Shown here piece by piece: positions 24,075 through 35,544 of a DNA stretch of 64,000 nucleotides. The stretch covers positions 1,118,501 through 1,182,500 of the forward strand of contig NZ_JADBEG010000001.1 in the NCBI RefSeq assembly GCF_014873755.1. The letters run 5' to 3'. Under the pieces are notes generated by a model. The model saw only the letters and a list, made by a program, of their open reading frames with translations, ran no database searches and was not told the DNA's origin. Position 1 is the stretch's first letter. Every line of letters begins with the position of its first letter. Source of the DNA: Amycolatopsis lexingtonensis. GTDB taxonomy: Bacteria > Actinomycetota > Actinomycetes > Mycobacteriales > Pseudonocardiaceae. The translations under genes were made by a program, and so were the position numbers.

Positions 24075-25451
24075 TCAGCCTTTCCGATGCGCGGCCAGCA
24101 AAGCGGCCGGCAGCATGACCAGTTCGCGGCGGGGGAGGCGCAGCAGGACCCGCCAGGCTCGGTCGAGGGTGTCGCCGAGGTCCCGTTTCTCCTCGGCGCC
24201 CTGGTCGACGAGCTCGGTGCCGAAGGCTTCGTCGCAGTCGAGGTACCGGCGGTCGGTGTCGCTGAGGGCCCCGGCCCCGATCAGGTCGGCCAGTTCGCGG
24301 ACCTGGCGTGCCCGCGCCAGCGCGGCCAGCAGCTGACCGGCCAGCGGCAGGTGGTCCGCGCGGGTGCGGCCGGGCCCGGCGCCGTTGCGCATCAGCCGCG
24401 ACAGCGACGCCAGGACGTCCACGGGTGGGTAGATGCCCCGCGCCTGCATCTCCGGCGACAGCACGATCTGGCCTTCGGTGATGTACCCGGTGAGGTCAGG
24501 GACCGGGTGGGTGACGTCGCCGCCGGGCATGGTGAGCACCGGCAGCACGGTCACCGAGCCCGGTAGTCCCTTGATCCGGCCGCAGCGTTCGTACAGGGAG
24601 GCGAGATCGCTGTAGAGGTAACCGGGGTAGGCCCGGCGGGCCGGGATTTCCCCGCGGGCGGCGGAGACTTCGCGCAGCGCCTCGGCGTAGGCGGTCATGT
24701 CGGTCAGCACGACCAGGACGTGCCGCCCGCTGCCGAACGCGAGGTCCTCGGCGATCGTCAGGGCCAGCCGCGGGGTGAGGATCCGCTCGATCACCGGCTC
24801 GTCCGCGGTGTTGAGCAGTAGCACCAGCTCGCCGGCGGCGCTGCGCTCGTCGAGGGCGTCCCGGACGAACGCGGCATCGGCGTGGGTGAGGCCCATGCCG
24901 GCGAACACGACGCAGAACGGCTCGCCGGCCACGCTGGCCTGGGCGGCGATCTGGGCGGCCAACGCCAGGTGCGGCAACCCGGGCCACGAGAACACCGGCA
25001 GCTTCTGCCCCCGGACGAGGGTGGTGAGCGCGTCGATCGCGGACACCCCGGTGAGGACCGGCTCGGCGGGCGGCTCCCGGTGGACCGGGTTGAGCGGGTA
25101 CCCCGTGACCGGCGCCGTTCGCGGCCCGGTCACCGGCGGGCCGCCGTCGGCCGGTTCGCCGCGGCCGTTGCCGACCCGGCCCAGCCAGCCTGGCCCGACC
25201 GGGATCTGCAGCGGCCGCCCGGTGAACGCGATCCGCGTGTTCGCCGCCGCCATGCCACCGGTGCCCTCGAGCACCTGGACGACGGCCCGGTCGCCGTCGG
25301 CCTCCAGCACTACTCCGTGCCGGGTGGTGCCGTCGCCGATCTTCAGCCGCACGAACTCGTCCCAGCCCACCCCTGCCACGCCCTCGACGACGACGAGCGG
25401 CCCGCGCAGCTCCCGCACCCCGGTGTAGTCGATCCAGTCCGACGCGGTCAT
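24075..25451 (-). CDS. atpB: V/A-type ATPase subunit B (regulatory)
   Basis: A 458-aa protein, the non-catalytic head subunit. It lacks a P-loop; the corresponding segment is KLPVFSWPGLPHLALAAQIA, as in the family (PIFSxSGLPHN). Other marks are FAGMGLTHADAAF, LTDMTAYAEALREVSAARGE, GYLYSDLASLYERCGRI and GQIVLSPEMQARGIYPPVDV. Start ATG 25451 overlaps the subunit A stop (ATGA). It forms the hexameric head with subunit A and contributes arginine-finger residues. Confidence 0.92.
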   Translation of the reverse strand: MTASDWIDYTGVRELRGPLVVVEGVAGVGWDEFVRLKIGDGTTRHGVVLEADGDRAVVQVLEGTGGMAAANTRIAFTGRPLQIPVGPGWLGRVGNGRGEPADGGPPVTGPRTAPVTGYPLNPVHREPPAEPVLTGVSAIDALTTLVRGQKLPVFSWPGLPHLALAAQIAAQASVAGEPFCVVFAGMGLTHADAAFVRDALDERSAAGELVLLLNTADEPVIERILTPRLALTIAEDLAFGSGRHVLVVLTDMTAYAEALREVSAARGEIPARRAYPGYLYSDLASLYERCGRIKGLPGSVTVLPVLTMPGGDVTHPVPDLTGYITEGQIVLSPEMQARGIYPPVDVLASLSRLMRNGAGPGRTRADHLPLAGQLLAALARARQVRELADLIGAGALSDTDRRYLDCDEAFGTELVDQGAEEKRDLGDTLDRAWRVLLRLPRRELVMLPAALLAAHRKG

Positions 25452-27163
25452 TTCAGTCCCGTCAGCTCGGTGAACAACGCGTCTCGACGGCGCGCGGCAA
25501 GTGCGGTGTCCGCGGGGCCGGCTTCGTCGCGGACGCGGACCAGCGGGCCGAAGTCGAGCTCTTCGACGACCGTGGCCGGCACCCCGGCGGCCACGGTCTC
25601 CTGACACCGGTCGATCACCGCGAGCACGGCCTCGACCAGCGCGGCGGTCTTTTCCGCCGCGCAGTAGGCGTCGTTGGCGGAAAGCGCGCTCTGCTGCAGC
25701 ACGGCCTCGCGCAGCAGCCGGCCGCCGAGCACCACCATCCGTTCGTGCCCGGGAAGCGCGCCGACGCCGATCAGCTCGGTCAGGGCGGACAGCCGGTCGG
25801 CCTCGGCGAGCAGGCTCACGATCCGCCCGCGGCGGACCACCCACTCCGGGTCGCCCGCCGCGGCGTACCACGCACCGATGGCCTCGGCGTCCCGGGAAAA
25901 CGACGCGGACCACGACACCGCCGGGTAGTGGCGGGCGTAGGCGAGGTCGCGGTCGAGGGTCCACCGGCAGCGGACGAACCGCTCGGTGTGCGCGGTCACG
26001 GGCTCGGTGAAGTCGCCGCCGGGTGGTGAGACGGCGCCGACGATCGTGACGGAGCCGGGGTTCCCGCCCAGTGTGGTCACCGATCCCGCCCGTTCGTAGA
26101 AGGCGGCCAGCGCCGAGGCCAGGTTGGCCGGATAGCCCTCTTCGGCGGGCAGTTCGCCGGTGCGCGAGGAGAACTCGCGCAGCGCCTCGGCCCAGCGCGA
26201 CGTCGAATCCGCGATGACCACGGTGTGGTAGCCCATGTCCCGGAAGAACTCCGCGACCGTGACCCCGGTGTGGATGCTGGCTTCGCGGGCCATCATCGGC
26301 ATGTTCGAGGTGTTGGCGATGATCACCGTCCGGTCCGCGAGCCGCCCGCCGGTGCGCGGATCGGTCAGCGCGAACAGCTCGGCGACCACCTCGGCCATTT
26401 CGTTGCCCCGCTCACCGCAGCCGACGTACACGATGACGTCGGCGTCGGACCACTTCGCGAGCTGTTGCAGGAGAACGGTCTTTCCGGTGCCGAAGCCGCC
26501 GGGGACGGCGGCCGTGCTGCCCCGGGCGAGCGGGTAGAGCAGGTCGGTGACGCGCTGACCGGTGTGCAGCGGTTCGGTGAGCCGGCCGCGGGTGCGGTAT
26601 GGCCGCGGCCGGCGGATCGGCCAGTCCTCGGTCAGGGGCACGGGCCGCCCGGCGACCGTTGCGACGACGGCGTCCGGCGGGTAAGTGCCCTCCGCGACGA
26701 TCGAGCCGACCGGCCCCGGCAGCCCCGGGGGCACGAGCACCCGGTGGGGCAGGGGACCGGCGTCGAGGACCTCGCCCAGGACATCGCCCGCCGCGACCGG
26801 GTCGCCGGAGCGCACCGCCGGGCGGAACCGCCACCGGCGTCCGGCCTGACGTCGGTAGGCGCCGGGTGCCAGCCAGGTCGCCGCACTGGACAGCGGGCGG
26901 AGGAGACCGTCGAACACCCCGCCGAGCAAGCCCGGCCCGAGCTTGGCCGACAGCGGCTTGCCTTGGGGCGCCGCCGGTTGCCCGGGGCCGAGGCCCCCGG
27001 TGTACTCGTACGCCTGGACGGTCAGGACGGTGTCGCGGATCGCCACCACTTCGCCGGGCAGCTCGTCCTCGCCCAGGGTGACCAGGTCGTACATCGCGGC
27101 CGGCAGCCCGCTTTCCACCTCGACCAGCGGGCCTGCCACGCGGCGGATCCGTCCGGCGCCCAT
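25448..27163 (-). CDS. atpA: V/A-type ATPase subunit A (catalytic)
   Basis: A 571-aa catalytic subunit. An N-terminal barrel ([13 protein letters not shown]), the A-type bulge/non-homologous region about residues 110-190, then Walker [21 protein letters not shown], with the family-specific glutamate in [15 protein letters not shown] and Walker B-like [18 protein letters not shown]. The P-loop is GGFGTGKT where most family members have GPFGSGKT. ATG 27163 is read from GTGATG overlapping the subunit E stop. It hydrolyses or makes ATP coupled to ion flow through the c-ring/subunit I. Confidence 0.94.
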   Translation of the reverse strand: MGAGRIRRVAGPLVEVESGLPAAMYDLVTLGEDELPGEVVAIRDTVLTVQAYEYTGGLGPGQPAAPQGKPLSAKLGPGLLGGVFDGLLRPLSSAATWLAPGAYRRQAGRRWRFRPAVRSGDPVAAGDVLGEVLDAGPLPHRVLVPPGLPGPVGSIVAEGTYPPDAVVATVAGRPVPLTEDWPIRRPRPYRTRGRLTEPLHTGQRVTDLLYPLARGSTAAVPGGFGTGKTVLLQQLAKWSDADVIVYVGCGERGNEMAEVVAELFALTDPRTGGRLADRTVIIANTSNMPMMAREASIHTGVTVAEFFRDMGYHTVVIADSTSRWAEALREFSSRTGELPAEEGYPANLASALAAFYERAGSVTTLGGNPGSVTIVGAVSPPGGDFTEPVTAHTERFVRCRWTLDRDLAYARHYPAVSWSASFSRDAEAIGAWYAAAGDPEWVVRRGRIVSLLAEADRLSALTELIGVGALPGHERMVVLGGRLLREAVLQQSALSANDAYCAAEKTAALVEAVLAVIDRCQETVAAGVPATVVEELDFGPLVRVRDEAGPADTALAARRRDALFTELTGLK

Positions 27164-27671
27164 CACGTGGTCCAGAGGCGTTCGACGTCCGCGGCGACCC
27201 GCTCGAAGGCGCGGACGGCGACGGTGGCGAGGGTCAGGTCGAGGCGGCGGGTCGCGGTCTCGGCGACGATGCCGCCGGCCGGGTGCTCGGTGACGACCGC
27301 GTCGGGCCCGAGCAGTTCGCGAGCTCGCGTTGTCAGCCGTTCGAGCAGCTCGGGGTAATCCGGGGCGTCCCGGAGCCGGCGGACCGCCTCGACGGCCTCG
27401 TCCCGCAGGTGCTCGTAGGCCTGTCTGCGCACCTCGAGGTCGGCGGTCCGCAGGTCACGGCGGACGCGGGTCAGTTCGGCCGCGCGTTGCGAGGCTCCGT
27501 CGGCTCGTCCCTGTGCGCGGGCGTGGTCGAGGATGTCCCGGGCCCGCGCCTCGGCGTCCTCGGTGGTGCGGCGGGCATCGGCCTCGGCCGCGGCGAGCAC
27601 CGTGTCCGCTTCGGTCTCGGCCCGCCGCAGCAGCTCGGCCCGGACCGGGGCGAGGGCCGTAGTCGTCCGGG

Positions 27672-27678
<7 letters not shown>
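27163..27678 (-). CDS. atpE: V/A-type ATPase subunit E (peripheral stalk)
   Basis: A 171-aa protein starting GTG 27678 inside the end of subunit F (GTGCTGA overlap). A long Ala/Glu/Arg-rich amphipathic helix (residues about 10-105) precedes a small C-terminal domain (ELLGPDAVVTEHPAGGIVAE), the normal layout of E subunits that clamp the head to the membrane part with the G/H helix. Confidence 0.83.
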
Positions 27679-29685
<2,007 letters not shown>

Positions 29686-29704
29686 GCGGACCGGCTGGAC
29701 GGCC

Positions 29705-30628
29705 TCAGACCAGGGCATCGAGCACCGCCATCCCCAGCCCGCCCCGGGCCGCCAGTTCGAGCGCCGCCCGGCCGCGCCAGGCGTCCGCGGCGAGCACCGC
29801 GATCGTGCCCAGCACCGGGTCGACGCCGAACCCGGGCCGGCCCAGCAGGGCGAATCCGTCGCGTTCGACACGCGTCCACCATCGGGCCTCGGCCCGCCAG
29901 AGGTCGCCGGTTCCGGTCACCTCCGCGAGGCTCCACCGGGCCGCGGCCGGGAGCCGCTCGGCGAACCCGGTGAAGTCGGCGGCTTCGACCGCGGCGTGAC
30001 CGAGCACGTCCGCCGCCCGCGCGGCGGCCTCGTCGGTCAGCCGTCGTCCGTGCAGGAACCGGGTGCGGGCGACCAGCACAGCGGCGCCGCCGCTCGCCCA
30101 CGCTGCCGCTTCCGGCACCCCCGCGGCAACGCGGCGCGCCCAGGAGAGCTGGACACCGGTCGCGATCGCCGACGGTGCGTCGGCCCCCGGGTCTCCCCAG
30201 GCCGAACGCGCCAGGGCAGTGCGAAGCTCGGCAGGCGACGTGGTCGAGGCGAACCGGAGCCACCCGCTGGTCAGGCCGCCGAGCCGGTAGGGCTCCGGGC
30301 GCTCGAAACCGGCGAGCAGGCGGGCGTGCTGGGCGATGTTGTCGGCCTCGAACCAGCCGGCCAGCAACCGGACCGCCTCGGCACCCGCCCGCGGCTGCCA
30401 CCCGGCCAGCACCCGCAGCTGCCACAGCAGCCCGTCCGCGATCCCGCGCTGGGCCTGGGCCAGGGTCTGGCCCGTCCGGACGTACCGGTGGTACGGGCTG
30501 TCCGCCACCGCGGGCAAGGCTTCGGCCAGCGAGGGCGCGACGGCCAGCTCACGCAGCGCGGCCGTCCCGAGCCGCCGGTTCAACAGGGCCCGGGCGCGGA
30601 CGGTGCCGGCAACCCACTCGGCGGTCAC
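29705..30628 (-). CDS. atpC: V/A-type ATPase subunit C (AC39/d-like)
   Basis: A 307-aa all-helical protein. Segments such as GTVRARALLNRRLGTAALRE, NIAQHARLLAGFERPEPYRL and RWWTRVERDGFALLGRPGFG with DPVLGTIAVLAADAWR fit the three-fold repeated helical AC39 family, which sockets the central stalk into the c-ring. Its ATG overlaps the preceding G/H subunit stop as ATGA. The identification rests on operon position plus the C-terminal DPVLGTIAVLA-type motif. Confidence 0.82.
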   Translation of the reverse strand: MTAEWVAGTVRARALLNRRLGTAALRELAVAPSLAEALPAVADSPYHRYVRTGQTLAQAQRGIADGLLWQLRVLAGWQPRAGAEAVRLLAGWFEADNIAQHARLLAGFERPEPYRLGGLTSGWLRFASTTSPAELRTALARSAWGDPGADAPSAIATGVQLSWARRVAAGVPEAAAWASGGAAVLVARTRFLHGRRLTDEAAARAADVLGHAAVEAADFTGFAERLPAAARWSLAEVTGTGDLWRAEARWWTRVERDGFALLGRPGFGVDPVLGTIAVLAADAWRGRAALELAARGGLGMAVLDALV

Positions 30629-31083
30629 CGCGCGCCGGTCCGATCCGGGTGGCCGAGCTGGTCGAGGATCGATCGTGCTTCACCGAGCACGTGCTCGACG
30701 AGCGCCGGCATCCGTTCGGCGATCAGGGCACGCACCCGATCGGCTTCGGCAGCCGCGGTCTCGGCCAGCGCGGTCGCTTCCGCCGTGCCTTCGCGGCGCA
30801 CCCGCAGGGCGGCGTCGGCGCGGGCGGACGCCGCGTCGATCCGAGCCTGCGCCACGATCGCCTCGGCGCGCGCCAAGGCTTCCCGGCGGCGCCGCGACGC
30901 TTCTTTCGCGGCTTCGCGCCGGATCTCGGCGACCCTGGCCTGCGTGTCGTCGAGCGAAGCGAGCACCGGCTCGAGTTCGGCTGCCGCCTCGGTCCGGCGG
31001 TCGGCGGGCACACCGGGCCGGGCCGCCGCGCCGGGCGTGCCGGCGGGGCGGAAGCGGTCGAGGAGATCCCGTATCGCAGGCAT
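30625..31083 (-). CDS. atpH: V/A-type ATPase peripheral stalk subunit G/H
   Basis: A 152-aa protein, first gene of the operon. It is an uninterrupted Ala/Arg/Glu-rich helix (residues about 30-125, e.g. EAAKEASRRRREALARAEAI) expected of the G/H stalk that pairs with subunit E. ATG 31083 is preceded by a CGGAGC site. The 134-nt divergent gap upstream contains two DosR-like boxes, suggesting that the entire nine-gene ATPase operon is part of the dormancy programme. Confidence 0.75.
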   Translation of the reverse strand: MPAIRDLLDRFRPAGTPGAAARPGVPADRRTEAAAELEPVLASLDDTQARVAEIRREAAKEASRRRREALARAEAIVAQARIDAASARADAALRVRREGTAEATALAETAAAEADRVRALIAERMPALVEHVLGEARSILDQLGHPDRTGAR

Positions 31084-31147
31084 GCTCCGGCTCTCTGGCA
31101 GGCGAGGTTCGCCCGTCCATCCTGGAAAGCCGGCGCTCGCGCAGGTA

Positions 31148-31182
31148 GAGCCCAAGGGCCCCCGCCGGTGGACCTTCTTCCC
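31148..31182. promoter_or_regulatory. DosR/DevR-like box pair in ATPase/NAD-salvage divergent gap
   Basis: GAGCCCAAGGGCCCC (31148-31162; GGGGCCCTTGGGCTC toward the ATPase) and GGACCTTCTTCCC (31170-31182). They are 65-100 nt from the ATPase start (31083) and 36-70 nt from the 31218 gene. Neither is a perfect match, but spacing repeats the paired pattern seen elsewhere. Confidence 0.5.
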
Positions 31183-31217
31183 TGGCGGGTAGGTCGCCGC
31201 CGGGGTCAGGGTGCGGT

Positions 31218-31436
31218 ATGACGGAAATCGAAGTCCGTGTCTACCAGGACGGCAGGCTGCTGCAGCGCCAGCTGTGCGAGTCCGAGGAGGACGCCGCCGC
31301 GACCGTCGACGAGTGGAGCGAGCTGGAGGGCGTGACGTGCGAGGTCGACGACCTGGCCGTGCGGCACCGCCAGGGCGACATCCTCGAACCCGAGCCGGCG
31401 GACCTGATCGAGGACGAACCGGGCGGCTTGCGGTGA
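31218..31436 (+). CDS. Small acidic hypothetical protein
   Basis: A 72-aa acidic protein (TEIEVRVYQDGRLLQRQLCE...DEWSELEGVTCEVDDLAV) with beta-strand then helix then strand character and two cysteines. Its TGA overlaps the GTG of the nicotinate phosphoribosyltransferase (GTGA), indicating strict co-translation. No family recognised; a regulatory or stabilising partner of that enzyme is possible. Confidence 0.65.
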   Translation: MTEIEVRVYQDGRLLQRQLCESEEDAAATVDEWSELEGVTCEVDDLAVRHRQGDILEPEPADLIEDEPGGLR

Positions 31437-32785
31437 GCTGGGCCGGCGGCCTGCACACCGACCTCTACGAGATCCGCATGGCCGCGAGCTACCTGCGCCG
31501 TGGCATGACGGGCCCGGCCACGTTCAGCCTGTTCGTCCGCCGGCTCCCGCCGGACCGGGGGTTCCTCGTGAGCGCCGGCCTCGACGAGTGTCTCGATTTC
31601 CTGGAACGCTTCCGGTTCACCGGACCGGACCTGGCCTACCTGCGTGACGTGACCGGGCTGCCGGCCGCCGATCTGGCGGCGCTGGGCCGCATCCGGTTCA
31701 CCGGTGACGTCCACGCGGTCCCGGAAGGCCGGGTGGTCTTTCCGGGCGAGCCGCTGCTGGAGGTCACCGCGCCGCTGCCCGAGGCCCAGCTGGTCGAGAC
31801 CGCGTTGCTGAACTTCACGACGTACGCGGGCGCCATCGCGGCCAAGGCGGTGCGCTGCCGGATCGCCGCGCCCGGCGCCGATCTCGTCGACTTCGCCGCG
31901 CGTCGCACGCACGGGCCGGACGCGGCGTTCGCGACGGCGCGCGCGACCGCCGTCGCCGGCTTCACGGGCACCAGCCATGTGGCTTCCGCGCGGCGGTTCG
32001 GGCTGCGCGCGGTGGGCACGATGGCCCACTCCTACATCGAGGCGTTTCCGTCCGAGTACGAGGCTTTCCGGGCTTTCGCCGAGGATTTCCCCGGGTCCGC
32101 GGTGTTCCTCGTCGACACCTACGACACCCTCGGCGGCGTCCGCACCGCGATCGCCGTGGCACGGGAACTGCGGCTGCCGGACTCGGCGGTCGGCGTCCGG
32201 CTGGACTCCGGTGACCTCGGCGGGCTGGCCGTCGCCGCGCGCGGGCTGCTGGACCGGGCCGGCCTCCCGCGGGCGCGGATCATGGCCAGCGGCGGGCTGG
32301 ACGAGTTCGCCCTGGCCCGGCTGACCGGCGCGGGCGCGCCCATCGAGGCGTTCGGGATCGGCACGAAGGTCGGCGTCTCCGCCGACGCGCCGTTCCTGGA
32401 CAGCGCGTACAAGCTGGTCGCCTACGACGGCCGGCCGGTGCTGAAGCTGTCCGCGGGCAAGGTTTCCTCGCCGGGGGCGAAGCAGGTTTTCCGCGGTGCG
32501 CCGGACGAGCCGGACGTGATCGCGTTGCGCGGGGAGCTTTGCCCGCCCGGACGCGAGCCGTTGCTCGTGCCGGTGATGCGCGCCGGACGGCGGCTCGTCG
32601 CCGATGACGTGCACGCGGCCCGCCGACGGCTGGCGGACGATCTGGATCGGTTGCCCGCCGCGGCCTTGCGGCTGACCGGTCCCGAGCCGCGGGCGGTCCA
32701 CCGGTCTTCTGCTCTGCGCCGGCTGACGAATGACCTGGTCCACCGGACGGAAGCCGCGGCAGCTTCGGCGATGCAGGTGCGATGA
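31433..32785 (+). CDS. pncB: Nicotinate phosphoribosyltransferase
   Basis: A 450-aa NAD-salvage enzyme that converts nicotinate and PRPP to nicotinate mononucleotide. Motifs: N-terminal GGLHTDLYEIRMAASYL, FAARRTHGPDAAFATARAT near the PRPP/nicotinate site, GTMAHSYIEAFPSEYEAFRA with the regulatory histidine, FLVDTYDTLGGVRTAI and GVRLDSGDLGGLAV. In Mycobacterium a pncB paralogue (pncB2, Rv0573c) belongs to the DosR regulon beside a phosphoribosyltransferase fusion; the same neighbourhood logic holds here. Confidence 0.92.
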   Translation: MSWAGGLHTDLYEIRMAASYLRRGMTGPATFSLFVRRLPPDRGFLVSAGLDECLDFLERFRFTGPDLAYLRDVTGLPAADLAALGRIRFTGDVHAVPEGRVVFPGEPLLEVTAPLPEAQLVETALLNFTTYAGAIAAKAVRCRIAAPGADLVDFAARRTHGPDAAFATARATAVAGFTGTSHVASARRFGLRAVGTMAHSYIEAFPSEYEAFRAFAEDFPGSAVFLVDTYDTLGGVRTAIAVARELRLPDSAVGVRLDSGDLGGLAVAARGLLDRAGLPRARIMASGGLDEFALARLTGAGAPIEAFGIGTKVGVSADAPFLDSAYKLVAYDGRPVLKLSAGKVSSPGAKQVFRGAPDEPDVIALRGELCPPGREPLLVPVMRAGRRLVADDVHAARRRLADDLDRLPAAALRLTGPEPRAVHRSSALRRLTNDLVHRTEAAAASAMQVR

Positions 32786-32825
32786 GCCTCGATGGGCGCG
32801 CGGCGTTGTTCGCGATCACCCGTCG

Positions 32826-33278
32826 CTAGTCGTCCGCGGCTCGTGGTGCTGCAGAGCGGGCCACGCTCGACAGGGTGAAGGTGATGGACAGGCCGATCAG
32901 GAGGTTGAGGATCGCGGTGGTCAGCCGGGCGTCGAGACCAGTGGTGAGGCTGATCGGCACGACCACGCCGATCGCGGTGACCAGCACCATGATCCACCCG
33001 AAGAAGACCAGGGCGCGGGGTGTGGTGACCAGGAGCAGGTGCAGCAGGCCGGTCGCGGCCAGGGCGAGGGCGGCGGCGCCGAGGGTGTAGGTCAGGGTGT
33101 TCGCGCCGCCCCAGGTGCCTTCGCCCTTCGGCGCGAGGATCGGGACGTGCACGATCCCGCGCGCGGTCAGGATCCCCACCACGGTCACGAGGAGCGCCAC
33201 GCAAGCGCTGGCCACACCACCGGCCCACAGCCGGCCGGCGTTGAACGTCCGGCGGTTCTCGACGTCGCGATTGTTCAT
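32826..33278 (-). CDS. DUF6069-like four-helix membrane protein
   Basis: A 150-aa protein with four predicted transmembrane helices: WAGGVASACVALLVTVVGIL, YTLGAAALALAATGLLHLLL, VFFGWIMVLVTAIGVVVPI and TTAILNLLIGLSITFTLSS. The layout (one long loop after helix 1, then three tightly spaced helices) matches DUF6069 proteins of actinomycetes. Function unknown. It is convergent with pncB. Confidence 0.72.
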   Translation of the reverse strand: MNNRDVENRRTFNAGRLWAGGVASACVALLVTVVGILTARGIVHVPILAPKGEGTWGGANTLTYTLGAAALALAATGLLHLLLVTTPRALVFFGWIMVLVTAIGVVVPISLTTGLDARLTTAILNLLIGLSITFTLSSVARSAAPRAADD

Positions 33279-33357
33279 CTGGCTTCCTTCCTGGTCGGGT
33301 TCCGGCGAGACGTGGCCGGAGCGATCGCAAAGCGGATTCCGGGGTTGCTGGACGTGC

Positions 33358-33723
33358 CTAATCTGCGTCGACGAGGGCGGTTTCCGGCGGGTACACCCAG
33401 GTGATGCCCAGCGAGCCGAGGCCGCGGTCGACGAGGTCCCGGCGGATCTGGTGGACCGTGCAGCCGCCGTAGACCAGGTGGGTCAGCCGCCTCGTGTCCG
33501 GGGCCGTGATCAGGGTGAGCACGCCGTCGCCGCAGGTGTGGTGCTCGACCTCTTCACCGGGAACGGCGTACTCCGCCTCGATCGCCGCTTCGTAGCCGCT
33601 GCGCCCGTTTTCGCCGAGCACCGCGTACAGTTCGTCCTCGATCGCCTTGACCTGCGGCGGATGATCGAGGTGATGGGTGATCAACGTGCTCCGTCGCCAG
33701 TTGCCGTCCCCGCGTGCCGTCAC
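33358..33723 (-). CDS. Hypothetical protein
   Basis: About 121 residues from GTG 33723 (VTARGDGNWRRSTLITHHLD), rich in charged residues with a central HHTCGDGVLTLITAPDTRRL and C-terminal VHQIRRDLVDRGLGSLGITW. No family identified. The frame remains open upstream to 33840, so a longer product is possible, but the upstream part overlaps DosR-like boxes and is less protein-like. Confidence 0.5.
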   Translation of the reverse strand: MTARGDGNWRRSTLITHHLDHPPQVKAIEDELYAVLGENGRSGYEAAIEAEYAVPGEEVEHHTCGDGVLTLITAPDTRRLTHLVYGGCTVHQIRRDLVDRGLGSLGITWVYPPETALVDAD

Positions 33724-33790
33724 CGTCGTGCCCCGTTCCGTCGTCGAACTCCGGACCGCAACCTTCCTTCGCGAGGGCGCCGGCTGGACA

Positions 33791-33826
33791 GGGCCTTTCG
33801 TGGTGACCGCTGGAGGCCGAAGGCTC
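33791..33826 (-). promoter_or_regulatory. Weak DosR/DevR-like box pair
   Basis: GGGCCTTTCGTGG (33791-33803) and GGCCGAAGGCTC (33815-33826) stand 68-103 nt upstream of the hypothetical gene start at 33723. The matches are partial. Confidence 0.3.
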
Positions 33827-33858
33827 TTTCCCGCGCGCAAGCCTCCCGGCGCTGCGGG

Positions 33859-35283
33859 TCAGTCGTGGTAGAGGTTGATCGGTGTCACTTCGGTGGTCCC
33901 GCCGGGGCCGGTCGCCCGGATCCCGAAATGGGCCATGACCGGCTCGTCGGGATACGTCCACGTGAAGGTGTGCAGATCGACGGCCTTCGTGCCGGTGCCC
34001 AGGACCTTCGCGAGCGGCTCGGTTCCGGTGCCGGTCGGGGTCAGGATGAATTCGACGCGGTCGGCGCCGGACGCCTTGGCGGTGAAGGTGATCGTTCCGG
34101 GGCCGTCCGGCAGCATCAGCCAGCCGCCCTCGAGCGGCAGCGCCGGGTTCCAGGAGGCCAGCTCGACTTCGGGTGCCGCGGTCCGGCCGGGGAAGCCGAC
34201 GCGAACGGATGTCGCGCGGAGAACGTCGCCGTTGGCGGCGGACAGTTCGGTGAAGACCACCCAGCCGCGGTTGCCGGCCGGCGTGGTGAATGTGATGTTC
34301 CCGGCGAAGGGGCGGGCCTGGTCGCCGCCGCCGACGACGGAGCCACGACCCAGTTCGGTGAGCCCGCCGGCGCGATCTTCGACCACCCGGACGGTGACAA
34401 CGCCTTCGAAGGCGTGCGCCTGGCCGCTGACGTGCAGGGGCGAGGAGATCACGGCCGAGGTGACCGGCGTGTCGACGCGGATGGTGCCGGTGGTGGTCCC
34501 GGTGACCGTCCAGGTCGTGCCGGTTCGCTGCAACGCCACCACGGTTGCGATCTCGGGGACCGGTTTTCCTTCGGGCGCCCGGGCGTGGAAAGTGGCTTCG
34601 GCGCGTCCGGGGCCGGTCAGGTGGAACGGTCCTTCGGCGGGGTCGCGCATGCCTGCGACGCGGACGAGGAACAGGCGTGCCGCGGCCATGGCCGGGCGGA
34701 CTTCGGTTTGTTCATCGATGGGCGGGACGAGCTGGAGCCATTCGTAGAATGCCGTGACGTCGCCGTTGAAGGAGTAGACGGTGGTTTTCGCGGTGCCGAA
34801 CTGCTTCAGCGTCGCGTCCAGTTCGGCGAGCAGCGCGGTGCTGCCGAAGCTGGAAGTCGCGTTCGGGAGCAGCGGCCGGAAGTCCCGGAAGTCGGCGTGC
34901 GCCACCCCGTTGGCCACCCGGACGGTTTTGAGCGTGCCGGCGGTCGCCGGGCCGAACTGGGAGAAGTAGCCGCGCTGTCGTTCGGCGGTCGTGGGGCCGC
35001 CGAGCAGCTGGGTGACCGCCGCGGTGGCGACGGCGTCCGTCTTGGGCACCGTGCGGGTCACGGCTTCGACGCGGGCGGGGTCATCGGGCTGCCCGCGGTG
35101 GAAGAAGACCTTGACGGTCGTGGTGGCAGGGGTCGTCGACGGGCCGGTGGGCGTGGCGCCCGGCGGTGCGGCAGGGGACCCCGGGCGGTCTTGGAGGACC
35201 GCGATCACGAGCGCGCCGACGACCACGAGCACTCCGGCGATCGCGGCGATCATCGTCCACATCCTGCGGCGGTTGCGAATCAT
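33859..35283 (-). CDS. Membrane-anchored GerMN/Gmad2-domain protein
   Basis: A 474-aa protein: N-terminal anchor (MWTMIAAIAGVLVVVGALVI) and a Thr/Pro linker, then a GerMN domain (VKVFFHRGQ...AVTQLLGGPTTAERQRGYFS) and repeated beta-sandwich Gmad2-like segments (VTSAVISSPLHVSGQAHAFE and GTITFTAKASGADRVEFILT). GerMN domains occur in spore-germination proteins and in actinomycete lipoproteins such as LpqB, probably in cell-envelope sensing. No lipobox cysteine follows the anchor. ATG 35283 is used. The neighbours do not clarify its role. Confidence 0.8.
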   Translation of the reverse strand: MIRNRRRMWTMIAAIAGVLVVVGALVIAVLQDRPGSPAAPPGATPTGPSTTPATTTVKVFFHRGQPDDPARVEAVTRTVPKTDAVATAAVTQLLGGPTTAERQRGYFSQFGPATAGTLKTVRVANGVAHADFRDFRPLLPNATSSFGSTALLAELDATLKQFGTAKTTVYSFNGDVTAFYEWLQLVPPIDEQTEVRPAMAAARLFLVRVAGMRDPAEGPFHLTGPGRAEATFHARAPEGKPVPEIATVVALQRTGTTWTVTGTTTGTIRVDTPVTSAVISSPLHVSGQAHAFEGVVTVRVVEDRAGGLTELGRGSVVGGGDQARPFAGNITFTTPAGNRGWVVFTELSAANGDVLRATSVRVGFPGRTAAPEVELASWNPALPLEGGWLMLPDGPGTITFTAKASGADRVEFILTPTGTGTEPLAKVLGTGTKAVDLHTFTWTYPDEPVMAHFGIRATGPGGTTEVTPINLYHD

Positions 35284-35544
35284 GGCCGCCCTCCTGCCCG
35301 GCTTCGGATCGCGTGGATCCTTTTCCACGCACGATTCGATTCCAGACCGGCCGGGAGGTCTCCGCGAGGGGACAAGGCGGTCGGAACGTGGGCCGGAAGA
35401 CCACTGGAGCCGGATCGCCGGCGGACGGCCCGCCGGGCACAAGGACTCTCGAAGGCGGGCCTTTGCGTTCTCGCGACAGCTTCCGGTGCGTGACTACGGT
35501 GCTTGCGACCGCAGAATCGCCGGGATCGACCGGACACCTCCGAG

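Noticed and set aside
33097..35493. 798-codon plus-strand frame over the GerMN gene
   Set aside because: Antisense shadow with Gly/Arg/Asp-rich content; the minus strand has a signal anchor and recognisable domains.
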